Shown here piece by piece: positions 42,059 through 54,600 of a stretch of 64,000 nucleotides of DNA; position 1 is the first letter of the stretch, and each line of letters opens with the position of its first letter. The stretch is from the NCBI GenBank assembly GCA_964059195.1, contig CAXKWD010000002.1:50122923-50186922 (forward strand), read 5' to 3'. Under the pieces are notes generated by a model that was not told the origin of the DNA, did not search any database, and worked only from the letters and a program-made list of their open reading frames with translations. The stretch comes from Ectobius pallidus. Its lineage: Eukaryota; Arthropoda; Insecta; Blattodea; Ectobiidae. Position numbers and translations under genes: made by a program.

Positions 42059-42276
42059 CTAGTTCTTGAGTACCTTTTGTACATTTGCAAATGTCCCGTT
42101 GTTTGGTTCAGGAGTGACACCCAGGATGTTGCTGAACAAGGAGTACAGATCCACCGTATCAAATGGCTGAAGGCTTTGACCGGTTTTAATCCGAGGACCA
42201 CTAGCTATGAAGAATGGCCGCATGCAGGGATCATTGTTGTCATATCCATGCAATCCAATAGCAGTGGTTGGTGTTA
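42059..42276 (-). CDS. ENPP-like exon 6 (last zinc His, stop)
   Basis: The acceptor is GTGTCAG|TAACAC. It encodes IGLHGYDNNDPCMRPFF with His354, then TVDLYSLFSNILG and EPNNGTF, and ends VLKN-TAG. Confidence 0.92.
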
Positions 42277-45200
42277 CTGACACAAAAGAAAGAATTCTAT
42301 TAAAAACTGCAAAACAATAATAGTAACCATCATGACCATACTGGTATCAAAATTGGGGAAAATTGTATGAGTAAATGAGAAAATTGTTTGGGCCTCAAAG
42401 AATGTATAGGCCTATGTATTTATTTATTTCCTAAAAAAGTATCAGTAAAAGTCTAACAAACTGTCAATAGAAGTGATTTTTAATGCATTCTCTAAAATCC
42501 TCATCATATTTCAAACATGATATCATTTAAAGTAAGGAAGTCATTGCAAATTTCATCTTTTCCTTTAAATCTGAGATCATTTTCTGAAGGATGAACTTCA
42601 ATGGCAATTCTATCTGCCAAAATATTAAATTAAGATTTTTTTAGATTAGCATAACAATACTGACTTCATTTTCAAAAATGTTTTTATTTCTCAGTTATCA
42701 TTTTTAAACAAATCTTAACCATTGAGGTTCATCCATTGTATATTAATGCAAAGGACAACTGAAAATTTGAAACAAAATGAGACAAATGGTTCTTGAGATA
42801 TTATGTTCTTTTGTACAACTATCGGATAAACGAGTCTAAAGTTATGACATGCACTTGTAGGCCGACTTCATCCTCCACAGTTTTAGAAATAGATTGAATT
42901 ATACCACTATTAAATAGAATTTTTTCTGAAAATTGACAATTGTGTACAGAAAAACGTGCTCTATCACTTGAAGCGATAAAAAAATATTCTTTTGAAAAAT
43001 ATTTTCTAGTATATGAGCCCCCTTAATAAGTAATGTGTAAACAAACAAAACTCACATGGAACTTTAGTTACTTTCACAATAACGTCTTGGTACCATTCAA
43101 TAAGATCCTGGAAAGCAAATCCAGAATCTGCCACAGCTAATATAGTTGGAACTCGAGGATTGTTTCCATAATGCCATCGCTGTGGAAATTCACTTGAGCG
43201 ATAAACAGTGAAATTTGCTAATTCAGATGCACTCTTTAGTGCATTATACACCACAGCCTCTTTTCCTGTAATGTTATAAATGTTATTATATATGGTATAA
43301 TTCAAGAAGCTCAAGATTTTACTATTAACCTTGTAGATGTCATGAAAATTTGGCCCATTTCTTCCACTCTAAATGCTTACTATTAGTCTCTGTATATTCT
43401 GGACCCAGAATGCCAAGACTTTTGCTTAATACAGTGTTGTAAATTAATATAATAATTTGTTAATGTTCATTTTGGAAAAAGTTTTCCATTGTACATATTG
43501 TAAACAGCTCCCACAGTTGGATAGTAAATATAAATACAGGCAAGGCATAGTGTGTTGTGGAACAACTCTTGCCTCATTATTTAATGTAGAATAACTATGA
43601 TTTTGCCTCAACCATTTAAGCCATTTATAGTTATAAAATTCTTTGATTTTGACAAGATCAGCTTCTTTCAATTTTACTTTTCACAAGAAGTATAAATAAC
43701 TTAATAATTGTATAGGGAGTTGAAATTAACACTAAATTTCACTTTTGATATAGTTTATCCGAACTTATTTCAGTGCAATCACTAACATTTTCAACAGCTA
43801 TACTTGAACTGCTATGGCCCTGTCCATCTATTTGTGTGCAATGTGTCTTATATGCATGAAAAATGTATCTTTTGTGCTTGAAAAATCAGCGGTAGCGACC
43901 CACTTTTGGTGTTCAGGGCATGAAGTCGATAGGGATCCAGAACTATTAAAATGTGTCTGTGACCACAAGGAGCTTTCTGTCTGGGAGAGAATTTATTCAG
44001 AAGAATAGAAAACAACTCATGAACTTTGACATCCTGACCAATGATGACCTCATCTCTAAATCTGTTCAACGTCCACAGAAGGGTGCCATGGCAGTTCAAG
44101 TATAGCTGTTGAAAATGGTAGCGATCACACCAAAACTATTTCAGGTAAGCTACAATAGAAATGAAATTTAGTGTTATATTCAACTCCCTATATAATTATG
44201 TTATTACTTCTCTGCATTTACTTCCATTACAATTTAATAGGCTATATATAAATAACTTGTTTTCTGATTTACTTCATACTGAGATTTCACTGTATCGAGA
44301 CTCACCCTTGTTAGGTCGTATTTGTAAAACAGGGGAAGAGTCCACTATTTGGTAGAAAGCTTTATTCACATAATGAGTGAGGTTTAAAACTTTCTGGGGA
44401 GTCACTGTGGCCATGCCATGATCACTCAGGAGTATCACGTTCAACTTATCAAGCAAGTTCGAGCTCACAAGTTGCTGTCGGATGTAGCTTGTAATATTGT
44501 CAACCTGGTTTCAAAATAAAATTATGTAACTATTAATAATAATGATGATGATGATGATAATAATGATGATATAATAATAATAATAATAATAATAATCATC
44601 ATACAATAACAATAATTATTATTTTAATCCAGTTAAACCACTAGTGTACACCCGGCTGCAAAAAGAATGAGCGGACTCCTGTTCAGTAAAAAGTTAGCGG
44701 ACTCTCTGTTCAGTTAGAAAGTTAAAGTTCATGGCACAGTTCACAAGATGTGTAAAAAACCTAGTCATTGCTGTGGTGCTTGAAGTTGACCATGAATTAA
44801 ACTCAATGCGGTGTGTCTGGCGCAGAGGTAACATCTACATTTCTAGTACCGAAGATTGTGAGTTCGCAGAGTAACTGACGCAAACTAAGACAGTGAGGTG
44901 GTGGCACAGCACTTCTCTGTCAGCCATCTGTGGTCATCTGTAACACCCCTAGACAACAATACAGATGCCTTGTGTTGTGCAAAGTTAAAACTGTATGTGA
45001 AGTGAAGTGAAGTGTACAAGGCCCATGATAAAGTCTTACGGCGGGGGGGGGGGGGAATTTTATATATCCAGCATATTCGAGGAATCATTCTTGTATGTTC
45101 AATTAAATCTTGATATGCCAAAACCTCAAACTGAAAATGTTGCATTTAAAAGTTTTAGTGGAAGTTTGATTATGGAAAACTTTCATGTACTGTCGGCCTA

Positions 45201-48200
45201 GGTGGCACTGTTAGTATTGTGGTGGCTTTCTATGCCCAAGGTTGCAGGTTCGATCCCGGCCCAGGTCAATGACATTTATGTATGCATAAATGTGACAGGC
45301 CCATGTCAGTAGATTTACTGGTATGTAAAAGAACTCCTGCAGGACAAAATTTCGGCACAATGGCAATGGTCACAAGCCTAAGTTGCAATACAAATCTGTT
45401 GTTAAATGACCATTTACCAACCAACTTTCATATACTGGTACTAAGTAAAAATCACCAGACACTTAATTTGTGAATCTCCATGTTAACCTTCTATAATGAA
45501 ATTAGCAAACCAAATATTTTAAATTTAAGGCAATTATTACTTCAATAAATCAAACCACCACAAATAAATATAATGTACGTAGAGTAAAAGACACATGGAA
45601 AAGCTCCTTTCTTCAGTCAACTTTACAATAGTCAAAATAAAAAGTCAACCTTGATGGTGTCTGCCTGTGGACATGAAAGTCATATATTCAAACCCAACCA
45701 AGGCTGTAAAAATCCTGGGCAGAAAGTAGGCTACTCTGAGGGGAGTATGAGCCCCGGGTTCTGTTGTTGTAGATTTAGGGCATCTTAAAGAACTCCAAAC
45801 TAAAATTAGAGCCTCTGAACAAACCTTTTCACATCCAAGCAATACCTTAGTTTCCTACTAGATGGCTATCGAGATGATGGGCTTACCATCTGTTACTCTC
45901 TCCCTATGAAGAAAATTAGGCTAATTAAACTAGCCTATGGCTAATGGATTTGAAATGTGACATGTGTGACATGTGTGACATGTGTGACATGTAACATGTG
46001 TTCAATAAGTGTTCAGGTGTATCTAAAAAATTAAAAAAGATATGAGATATGAGACTGGGAATATGAAAAAGTTTTATAATTCCCCAATTTTCTTCAAATG
46101 TTGCAATATATACAAAGTAGATCAATAAATACAAAAATTAGTCACAAATGCATAGAGTACAAAATTTCGAAGAGAATGACATTTGAAAAAATCGAGCTCA
46201 TACCCAAAACCCATGCAGTTCTGATGTGAATTTAGGCAATGTAAGCATGCTGGGACAACTCATGCAGCATCTGACGGAGCCTGGGTCCAGATGGATGTGG
46301 ATTTTGTGATTTCATTGCTAATAAGATGAGTGTGCAATGGACGTTGACCCAGATCTATCATATCCTTTGGCATACCCAAAATGTCAGCGGGAGTTCAAAA
46401 CTGGACTTGTATCGAGCCAACAACTGCTTTTAAAAAGATTCTTGGACAAGAATTTTGGCATAAATGTGATACTTGAAACCACCTGTGGTTCAATTTGCTC
46501 AAATAATAATTCAAATTCGCATTTTGAAAGTTTTTTCATTGTTACAAGCCCATTAACTATAAGAGCTCACTCAGACCTCACATCAGGGGCGGATCCACGG
46601 GGGGGGGGGGGAAATGGGGGAAATTTCCTCCCCCAAAATTTGTAACATTAAGCACAAACTATTGAAAATTTATTAGAACATAACCCAAATACTTAAATTA
46701 AAGCAACGACATTCATTATTTTGAAATACCTTTGTAAGAAAATGCTGAAATGTTCATTTTGTTTTCAATTGTGTACTGGGAATAATTAATTTTTATGAGT
46801 AAAACTTCCCTCTCTACTTTAGTTCCCCCCCCAAAATGTCTCTCTGGATCCGCCACTGCCTCACATCCATGTTAATGTAACAGAATAATCACATACATTG
46901 TTAGGGCTAAAACCAGGTACAAGTAGTACCATGGATTTTTAAAAACAAATGATTGAATACAGGTAATACCCTTTGAATTGATTGGATTTCCTTGCTAAAA
47001 TTTATTATGCTTGTTTATTACTTGGCCTCGTGGTGTATGGAGCTCAGCAGAAGGCAAGTGGGAGGAATGTATGTCGCAATGCTAAAAGCATAATTGCCCC
47101 CACTTCTTCAGGCCCCACTTGCCATCTTCTGAGCTCCATACTGTACCATCAGTAACCACAATAGACATTAGCAAGCCTCATACACAAGCACTTTACCACA
47201 CTCCTGGGAGCGTATGAGCAATATAGGGGGAAAGCGCTTGCAGGAATAACGCATAGTGAAAAAGTGCAGCCTAAAATGCATGCACATTCTTCCTTGCAGG
47301 ATAGAGTGTCAACGAAAGAGTATGCATGGATAATTGTGTATGTAATTGCCAAACACGTGCAAATTCTCTCTCAAAAGAATGGTGCATGGAATGTCTGCAT
47401 TGCAGACACGTCAGCTAAGAGCGTGCGGTTTTATTTACAGTTCAGTTTGGAGGAGTTGATGTGCTCTTGAAATGTTTTGTTTGTTTGTCTTCTCCTTTTA
47501 CATACACATACATTTCTATGCGAAAGAGTGCAGCATTGCACTAAAGAGTGCAGCATTGCATGAATGATGCATCACACGCTTTCTTTTGTTTGTCTATTGC
47601 CTTGACATACACATGTTTTCATGAGCATTTGAGTCCACACCTGTCTAAACCTGAACGAAAAACCTTGTGTCTGACAGAAGCTATTGACTGTAAGCACTCC
47701 CATACCAAAGGCCAGACAATATTCTGATTGAATGTAGGTAGCAACATGGGTTCAAATGTGGCAAATAATCTGAAGAAGCGATTCAGCAGGCTTGTTACTT
47801 GCAACAAGCTTTTCCACTACCATAATGTACATACTACAAGATTATAATGGTTTAACTTCTCACTTTTTGAATATAGCTGAGCACTTGAGGAGAATCAGGA
47901 CCAAACGAGTGAGCTGTGGTGTCCGGTTCCTCAAAATACAGCATCACCAGGTTAGCTGGGGTTCTGCCATGTTTAAACCTTAACAACAACAAAATGAACT
48001 CACAAAAAGTTTACAACCTACTATACCAGTATGTTCATAGATCCTGATCAGTTATATCATAATGTATTGGGAGAATTTCTTTAGAGCCTTGATTTGACCC
48101 AGAACTTCAAGCTAATAACCTTCCAGGGTACCATTTAGACATACAAATGGAAAAATACTGCTCATTGCACTAATAAGTTATGCCAAAGAACAAAGTTTAT

Positions 48201-51200
48201 GGGAGCATAAATGATATGCATCTCTCTCTTTCTTCAACTGATTGTGAATATAAACAAGGCTTATGAAATTTTAATGTATTTACTTTCATATAATCTAAGG
48301 TATATAATAAGAGAAAGTGTTCGTCTTTCATATAATCTATATAATAAGAGAAAGTGTTTGTCTTTCTGTCTGTTGGTCTGTCTGTGCACAATGCCCAGCA
48401 AAATCTACTTTGATCTGAAATTTTAAACATAGATGGACTGAAGGGTGGCCGAATGCACCTTGAAGGCAGATTTTTTATTTTCGCTTTTGTTCGCGAGTTA
48501 TGAGTGAAAAACTGTCAGAAAACGTGATTTTTTTTTTTACTATCGAAGCATCAGTTTTTGGAAATACACTTAAATTGTCGAATCAATTGCAGGTGGCTTT
48601 GCCTTCTTTTGCCATAAGTTGGAAATAAAATCATCGCGATAATTTTAATATATTGCATAGAATTATCGATATCTTCGATTCTGTGAGATCACCCTGGTCG
48701 AGTAGTTTGTTTAAAATGTCAAGGTATGCAGACATCTGAAATTTTAAACCCAGACAGAAGAGGGATGATGAATATTGGCCTAAATGGGCAAACATTGTTT
48801 GATTTGGACAGAACTCACTATGCAGGGATTTTCTGGGCCAGGGAACTCCTATCTGAGGTTGCTTTTACCAACAGGCACTTTCTAATTGTGGAATATAGGC
48901 CTACTCCAAAGACAGATTTTTAGTTGTTTCATTGTTAATCGTTTAATTTATGAATGATTTGCACGTAAGTGTTAATAAATATAATGTTTTAATTATGTTG
49001 CTCTTAATGTTTAATTTCTGAATTAATTACCGTGGGTGAAGATGCAGGTACCTACTAGTAGCCTATATGCAACCCCGAAGAGAAAAGTATATTTTAGAGG
49101 TGTCATGCATACATTGGTTAAAAAATACTTATCTTTAGGCCTATAACATAAATTCTGATTTTTGTTACTTTTGTTATTTTCAACAAATAATAATGAATAT
49201 AGAACATCATAAACAAAATACAAAAGTAGGTAATAAAATAATTGTATTACATTTTCCATTATTAAATCAGTATGCTGTGTTTAGATTAACTGTTAGTGAT
49301 CTATTACAATAATTAGTCAAATGCAATATAAAACTGAACATCAGTAGTTAATTTTGGTTAATTAAAAATTTAATACCGATAAGGGGTGAATACACAAATG
49401 ATAAAGTAAAATTATATTTACCTAAGTTTGTCTTCTTCTAATGAGTTTAATGTATTATTTATGTAACATTTGCACTCTGCAGCTTTCTGAGATTCGAGTG
49501 CTAACATGACTCAATGTTTTTCTCTATGATTTCTAACAATAGATACTAATGAAATGAAAATGTAAGCAGTCTCTATCAATGGCTAAAGATAACAATCATG
49601 TATCGTATTGCGATCTCTTAAGAGGGTAACATAATAATTGCTGCAGTGCTGCTTATTTCCTATGTGCATTGTGTATTGTCAGGGGCGACTATATGTACAA
49701 ACATGTCAAACATGTGTGCCGTGTTGGTAGCCAAGAATGGCTATGTGAGCTCATGGCCACTTTTGCAGGAACAACTTTCAAGGAAAGCACTTAGCCAATT
49801 TTTTTTTTCTTCTAGCTTGCACAAGCGAGGAAATTCAAAATTCACATGCCCAATTTTAAGGACCAATTCTAGGGAACAACCCACTCCTTTCAGTGTACAT
49901 AACTCGATTAGGTAAAATAGTGCATATAGCTGATTTCACAGGCACAACGACTACATCCAGAAGAGAACTACAAATCTGGGTGTTGAGCATTTTTATAGAA
50001 ATATTAAGTTTTATTTGTTATGTACAGCCATCTGGTATAGCAATAGGGGACTAATTTTGCCAAGTGCATGTAATTAAGTAAAGATTTTTCATTTGGATTG
50101 TATACAGACCAGCCTAATGCAGTATCCACTCTTGTTTTCCAAGAGATACTCATGTTCCAGGCTTGATGGAATGTTGGAACAATGTCTCTGTATGTGAAGG
50201 TACCACCTGGCCACATCATAACACCACTGTGTCGACCTTGCCCAGTTCGCTGATTAAGAGTCTAGAGAATAAATAACTCAGTAATATTATCAATGTTTTG
50301 CAACAAAGATGTTCTTGTAAAGTAAATGGTATACCATGAAAAAATTGGAGGACATAGAAAATGTCATACAGAAGTATTCACTCCCTCCCATCACAACTAT
50401 TAAGACATGAAATTACAGCAGAACTACGTTGAAAAAGTTTTTATTTTACATGAAATAAATGAAGATGATAGTTAAGATACTATCAATAATTTGGCAAGAT
50501 CCCTAAATCTTTTTAATCCTCGAGGTTGTACTGGTATATTAATTTTTGAATGGTGCATAACTGTTTCCTTTGTCAATCTACAAACCTTAATAATATAAAT
50601 GTTAACAGTTATATCCGAGACACTTTGTGGAATATATTTTGATAATTTGTGGAATATATTTTGCACCATTTATTTACATAAGATATTATTTAGACTTTTT
50701 TTTTTTTGGTTGAAGTTGGGATAAAAATGAATTACACAAAAAAGAAGAGTCATGCAAATATTCATGGAATGATCTTTTAAATTGTGGGACTATTCAATCA
50801 ATGGCATTGGATTTACAGATTTGTGTAGGTAGTTAGTGGTTGTACAAATAAAAGATATTTTATTGCACAACTTTGACAATTTCATGAATGTCTTAAAGAA
50901 TTCTTTCATGAATATAAAGTTAATAGATTACACAAAACAAACAAAAAAATCATTTATCACCCTTCAAGGTGTATGCAAACCCCTTAAAGCATATGACATC
51001 TTATCACAGAAATACATTATAAATACCGGTAAATAAATAAATAAATAAATAAATATAGCCTAGAGACATCCCATAAGGGTGAAGCCCTCCTGTTTACACA
51101 GGGACGTGCTCATAATTTGACTCCCAAGGTGAGCAAATCCTTGAGGGATTTGCCAAAAGGAGAAAAGACATGATAATTGTAGCCTATCTCTTTCAAGATT

Positions 51201-51626
51201 GAGCTTGGTATATAGTGTACGTATTGCCTTAACATCCACCAATTCTGATGTTAATCCACATGCACTCACCCATATTGGAGTAATACCAGGTTTGTTATAC
51301 ATTTCAGGACCATAATGCAGCACTCTCTTCAGTACATTATCATAAACTTCATTACCAAGAACTCCATGAGATTCAGTAAACAATCCTGTAGCAATGGAAT
51401 GATGGTTTGGAAATGTCTTTGTTGGAAACACATTGCGAGTGTAGAGAGTATGAGCACCATTTGCTTTGAAAATATCCATACCAGGAGTTGCACATTTTGT
51501 AAAGTAATCGTATCGAAAACCATCAAACGATACAATCAGGAGAAGAGGATGTTGTGATAATCCACTTGTAAGCCTCACATATAATAAAACAGAGATGGCA
51601 ATATTTGCAGCGATTAATGAAAACAT
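42059..51626 (-). CDS. Ectonucleotide pyrophosphatase/phosphodiesterase, ENPP4-like (complete, 6 exons)
   Basis: ENPP4-type enzymes cleave Ap3A and related nucleotides outside the cell with two zinc ions. Exons on the minus strand: 51626-51270, 50261-50110, 47978-47864, 44504-44306, 43265-43056, 42276-42059; 416 aa, all phases consistent. Residues 1 to about 23 are a signal sequence. First metal site: Asp35 (SFDGFRYDY) and the Thr71 nucleophile in PTKTFPNHHS. Then GVMMWPGG, Asp189 and His193 (YFEEPDTTAH), Asp236-His237 (SDHGM) and His354 (LHGYDN). All six ligands and the nucleophile are kept, at almost the positions of human ENPP4 (Asp34, Thr70, Asp189, His193). The protein stops soon after the EPNNGTF motif and has no C-terminal membrane helix, so it is predicted to be secreted rather than anchored as in vertebrates. 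ENPP5-like specificity is possible. Confidence 0.92.
43056..43265 (-). CDS. ENPP-like exon 5
   Basis: The acceptor is CATTACAG|GAAAAG and the donor CCAT|GTGAGT. It encodes KEAVVYNALK, the FPQRWHYGNNPRVP block and ILAVADSGF, the usual 'P.RWHY..N.R...I...AD.G' sequence of ENPP4/5. Confidence 0.92.
43266..43689. other. ENPP intron 4, 5'-proximal repeat-free part (plus-strand left side)
   Basis: AT-rich; nothing recognised outside the inverted-repeat element that follows. Confidence 0.4.
43690..44208. mobile_element. Inverted-repeat element with an unrecognised open frame, in ENPP intron 4
   Basis: About 130 bp at 43690-43820 match, inverted, about 44080-44208. Shared words include TATAGGGAGTTGAA, AACACTAAATTTCA and CATTTTCAACAGCTATACTT then GAACTGC. 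The unique centre (about 43830-44080) is open on the minus strand for about 80 codons: 'NCHGTLLWTLNRFRDEVIIG', 'QDVKVHELFSILLNKF', 'CGHRHILIVLDPYRLHALN'. I do not recognise this peptide. No clear target duplication was found. It could be a foldback DNA element or an inverted duplication of a processed exon. It is not part of the ENPP product, because exons 4 and 5 join in phase without it. Confidence 0.6.
44306..44504 (-). CDS. ENPP-like exon 4 (SDHGM motif)
   Basis: The acceptor is AACCAG|GTTGAC and the donor AAGG|GTGAGT. It encodes VDNITSYIRQQL and LNVILLSDHGMATVTPQ with Asp236-His237. Confidence 0.92.
45193..45365 (+). mobile_element. tRNA-derived SINE, copy 1
   Basis: The head GGCCTAGGTGGCACTGTTAG is box A-like and GCAGGTTCGATCCCGG is box B-like; the body includes TTATGTATGCATAAATGTGA and GGCCCATGTCAGTAGATTTA. 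The same body is found inverted at 52815-52970. Confidence 0.6.
45956..45991. repeat. 9-bp tandem repeat, four units
   Basis: TGTGACATG repeated exactly four times, then a diverged unit. This explains the MSHMSH peptide on the minus strand, which is not a gene. Confidence 0.9.
46584..46858. mobile_element. Short hAT-like MITE with 8-bp TSD
   Basis: The ends are CAGGGGCGGATCCA and, inverted, CAGTGGCGGATCCA. Flanked on both sides by CCTCACAT (46576-46583 and 46859-46866). It is 275 bp with a G run just inside the left end, and codes for nothing. It lies in ENPP intron 3. Confidence 0.85.
47035..47141. repeat. Small inverted repeat
   Basis: Arms of about 28 bp: GTATGGAGCTCAGCAGAAGG at the left and its near complement ending CTGAGCTCCATAC at the right, with about 50 bp between. 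It could be a hairpin or remnant element. Confidence 0.7.
47864..47978 (-). CDS. ENPP-like exon 3 (second zinc site)
   Basis: The acceptor is GTTAAG|GTTTAA and the donor CAAAAA|GTGAGA. It encodes PANLVMLYFEEPDTTAH and then SFGPDSPQ with Asp189 and His193. It is missed by ATG-to-stop scanning because it has no internal Met start in frame. Confidence 0.9.
47979..50109. other. ENPP intron 2
   Basis: Contains a two-unit tandem repeat (48284-48362, sharing TTTCATATAATCTA and AATAAGAGAAAGTGTT) followed by TGTCTGTTGGTCTGTCTGTG, a repeat-like terminus that I cannot classify. No gene is recognised. Confidence 0.5.
50110..50261 (-). CDS. ENPP-like exon 2
   Basis: The acceptor is CTCTAG|ACTCTT and the donor GGCTG|GTCTGT. 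It encodes TLNQRTGQGRHSGVMMWPGG and 'SWKTRVDTALG', matching the 'PIW...G..S...MWPG' and 'RVD' blocks of ENPPs. Confidence 0.9.
51036..51175 (-). mobile_element. Truncated LINE 3' end (same family as 25014-26011)
   Basis: After (AAAT)n at 51033-51056 the sequence follows the 25020-25150 region with variation: CATCCCATAAGGGTGAAGCC against CAATCCCTTATAGGGCAAGG, then CTCCCAAGGTGAGCAAATCC against CTCCCAAGGTGAGCTATTTC. It lies in ENPP intron 1. Target duplication was not identified. Confidence 0.6.
51270..51626 (-). CDS. ENPP-like exon 1 (signal peptide, nucleophile)
   Basis: 119 codons, with the start at 51626. It contains the Asp35 and Thr71 metal and nucleophile residues and ends GITPIW at the donor ATGG|GTGAGT. 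The open frame runs on into the intron, but WVSACG and beyond is not coding. Confidence 0.92.
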
Positions 51627-54600
51627 GCTGCTTTCTAGTAACTAACTGTGTTCAAATGAATGATCCTGCCTTTGCAATTGAAACCTGAGATGGATGTACA
51701 ACCACATGGCTCTACAGAATATTCTGATAACTGCAAGGTCAATGATAATGTTGAAAATTTCCAGTTAATATTGAATTACAGTGAATACCGCTTAATGTAA
51801 TCATGGATAATGTTATCAATCAGGTATTGTTATCAATTTTATGAAGTCCCATACGGATCAATACTCATACATTGAAAAAATGCTGTTTATTGTGTTCAAA
51901 GATTCAGTTTATGTTATCACATTTTCCATTTTGCGGCTTTATTTCCAAGTTTTTAAAGGTTTAATTTCTAACTCAACTGTATTGTGTTGTACTGGAGGTA
52001 GCAATTCTGTTCCTAACTCACAGGATGACCAGTTCAAGGGGGTGGGTGGCATTACCTAATTTTCTCTTTTAAGCAATAAAAAATGTTTTACCCCACAGTT
52101 AAGCTGCAGCTTTTGATTTATGAAGTTATGGCTAGTGTAAAATGAAAAAACTTGAACTGGCAGGTGTTAGATTTTTGGCTACATGGTGTTCACCACATAT
52201 CACTACAGACTTCCAAAAATACTCATAACTGAGTATGGAGTATTGATTGAAAAAAAATAGTTGCTTACAGTCTATTACTGTATTAGCCTATGAGTGGTTC
52301 ATTGATTCACAGTTACATACTATTTTATGAATAAATATTTTTAATTCTGTTTTGTAGTGTATTATCTTATATATGAATAAATAACCATTTAATTCTTTCC
52401 GCTACTGTTATCAATTGGTTAATATTATCAGATTAGCTGCGTCCCGAAGTGATCACAATAAGCGGCATGCATAGTACTCAGAAATTGTTATCAAACTAAA
52501 GCTACTTTCAGTTTAGGGGATATCGAATGAAATGTTGGGCCAAAAATTCAATTTTTACTTTTCAATGAAAAATGACTTTGAAGTTTTAGCTTCAAAATGA
52601 CACGGGTGCTCGGGTTTAGTAATGTATTCTGTTTGTTACACTGTAGGCTACTTCGGGGTGTACTTTACCTGGCAATGAGATCCTTTCTGTACCTTATATG
52701 AAGAAACGATTCACCTGAAATAACACGGGAAGTCAACATCGAATCTGGACCAAGATGATGTGAGTAAGAAAAAATTTTGTCGATTAGTTATTTTACAATA
52801 ATAAGCATGTCACCCTCCTCCAGTATGTTTACATGCCTATAAATCTACAGACATGGGCCTGTCACATTTATGTACGCATAAATGCCATCGACCAGGGTCG
52901 AGATAGAACACACAACCTTGAGCACAGAAGAAACTGAAATTCCGCTAACATGACATTTTATTTCCCACTCTCATGTTGCCTTACAATAATTTTGAAGCTG
53001 AAATGAAAATAAAAGCAACATCACTTTCACACTTTCTCCCCCCCCCCCCCCCCAAAGTTCATTATTGAAGTGTATAATCCAATTAATAATAAAAGGTCTT
53101 TACATTCAATGATCATATTAATGATGCAGAAGTATTGTGTCTTCAGCAGGGAAGAGAACTCCAAAAGAAATATGAAATTGTGTAATTCAGTAGTCTAAAA
53201 ACAACCTACTGCCTGCTTTAAATCCCGACAAATTAGACTCCAGTGGCGTAGCCAAGAAATAATTTCGTTGAGGGTCGAAATTGCCGGGGGGTTTGGGGGG
53301 AGGGTATGGAATACCCCCAAGAAAGGAGGGGTTGGGGGCTCACACCCGGAAAACTTTTAAATTCTGAACTAATAAAAATAACATTTTACGTATTTAAGCA
53401 CTGAAAACCTGGTTAGTAAATTTGTTTACCATACTCTAAGACATAGGCCTACCAACTTAATAAATCGTAACCTAAGTTATAACACTTAAGAAAAGTTAAA
53501 TAACACATGGAACAGTGAAAATAATAGGTCGACATTTACAAGTTCAGTATTTTATTATTAAGTCAAATAATTAAGTATTTGACACAATAGAGCTTCAATA
53601 ACTAAAAAATAGAATTTTAGGTTTTGATTTCGGGGGAGGTCCGGACCCCTGTAGTCCGCATGACTATGACTTTTTCTAATGTTAGACTAATGAGGTCAAT
53701 ATGTCTTACAGCTAATACAAATGTACAACAACCCACACATTTACTAACAGAGGGCTGCGATAACAGACATACCGGTTACACAGTTGATAACTATCTGCTG
53801 TCAACTGTGCAAAACAAGGGGTGTACAGCGTTAAGTTACCGGTATAAGGAATTTCGTAAAATTATGTTAGAAATATGCAGATGTCAGGACAGCCATGATA
53901 CAATGACGGCGCGGTTAGAATCGTACCTGGGGAATTGTTTTGATACCATAGGAATTAATTATTGGAGATCTCGAATGAACAAATCGGAATTATACGATTC
54001 TTGACAGTTCTCCGGATATCAAGAATCGTAGGCCTTTATAAAGCATTCTAATGATTTGATGCTAGGAGAAGAGTTCTGGAGTAATCGCGCATTCGTATCA
54101 TTTCTGTTAACTTCGTTTAGGCTACGACAAAGTCATAGGACCAAACTTGTAGGTTTCTCAAAATCTGTTACTGCTGGTGCAATCAGTTTTTTTATACGAC
54201 TTACTATACTATACTATACGTCCGCAATTTCGAATGTTTTTCAGGGCTAAAACACTAAAAATAGGAACTTTTCGGAATATTTACGTCGGCTACAAGCTAT
54301 AAGTTATAAGTATACCAAATTTCAAGTTTCTGGCTCATCTGGAAGTGGGCAAACAATTATGTAAACGAGTAAGTTAGCCATGCGGCTTTGTAGTAGTGAT
54401 GATTTTCCTATTTTAAACTCTTAATTTGGCGTTACTTCGGTACCGGTCAACCTATTCCGCTAACACACGGTTCACTAAATTCTTGTTATAAGGTATCTTG
54501 ATCTTAGGCATGGCTAGAGAAGTGCCGGAACGGCCTCTCGAAGCTCATAAATCGTGGAACGCCTTTGGTACTTTTATTAATATAATGCATTATTTGTAAT

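Larger units (their letters stand above)
44505..47863. other. ENPP intron 3
   Basis: A 3.4 kb intron with an ATG/ATA microsatellite (44535-44600), the SINE at 45193, a 9-bp repeat at 45956, the MITE at 46584 and a small inverted repeat at 47035. A pair of similar ~100-bp phrases around 'TTTGTTTGTCT...ACATACACAT' lies at 47470-47640. No further gene is seen. Confidence 0.55.

Noticed and set aside
43848..44099. Extra ENPP exon on the minus strand
   Set aside because: Exons 4 and 5 join in phase without it and the peptide has no ENPP similarity; it lies inside an inverted-repeat element.
45925..46134. MSHMSH-containing frame
   Set aside because: Produced by the TGTGACATG tandem repeat.
51060..51269. 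C-terminal extension of the ENPP first exon frame
   Set aside because: The frame runs past a strong GTGAGT donor into intron and LINE 3' end sequence; ENPP homology continues in exon 2 instead.
53241..53640. hAT element starting CAGTGGCGTAGCC
   Set aside because: The left end looks typical, but no matching right end or 8-bp duplication was found in the following kilobase.
53624..54004. 126-codon open frame upstream of the P450
   Set aside because: No recognisable domain and no supporting splice or promoter context.
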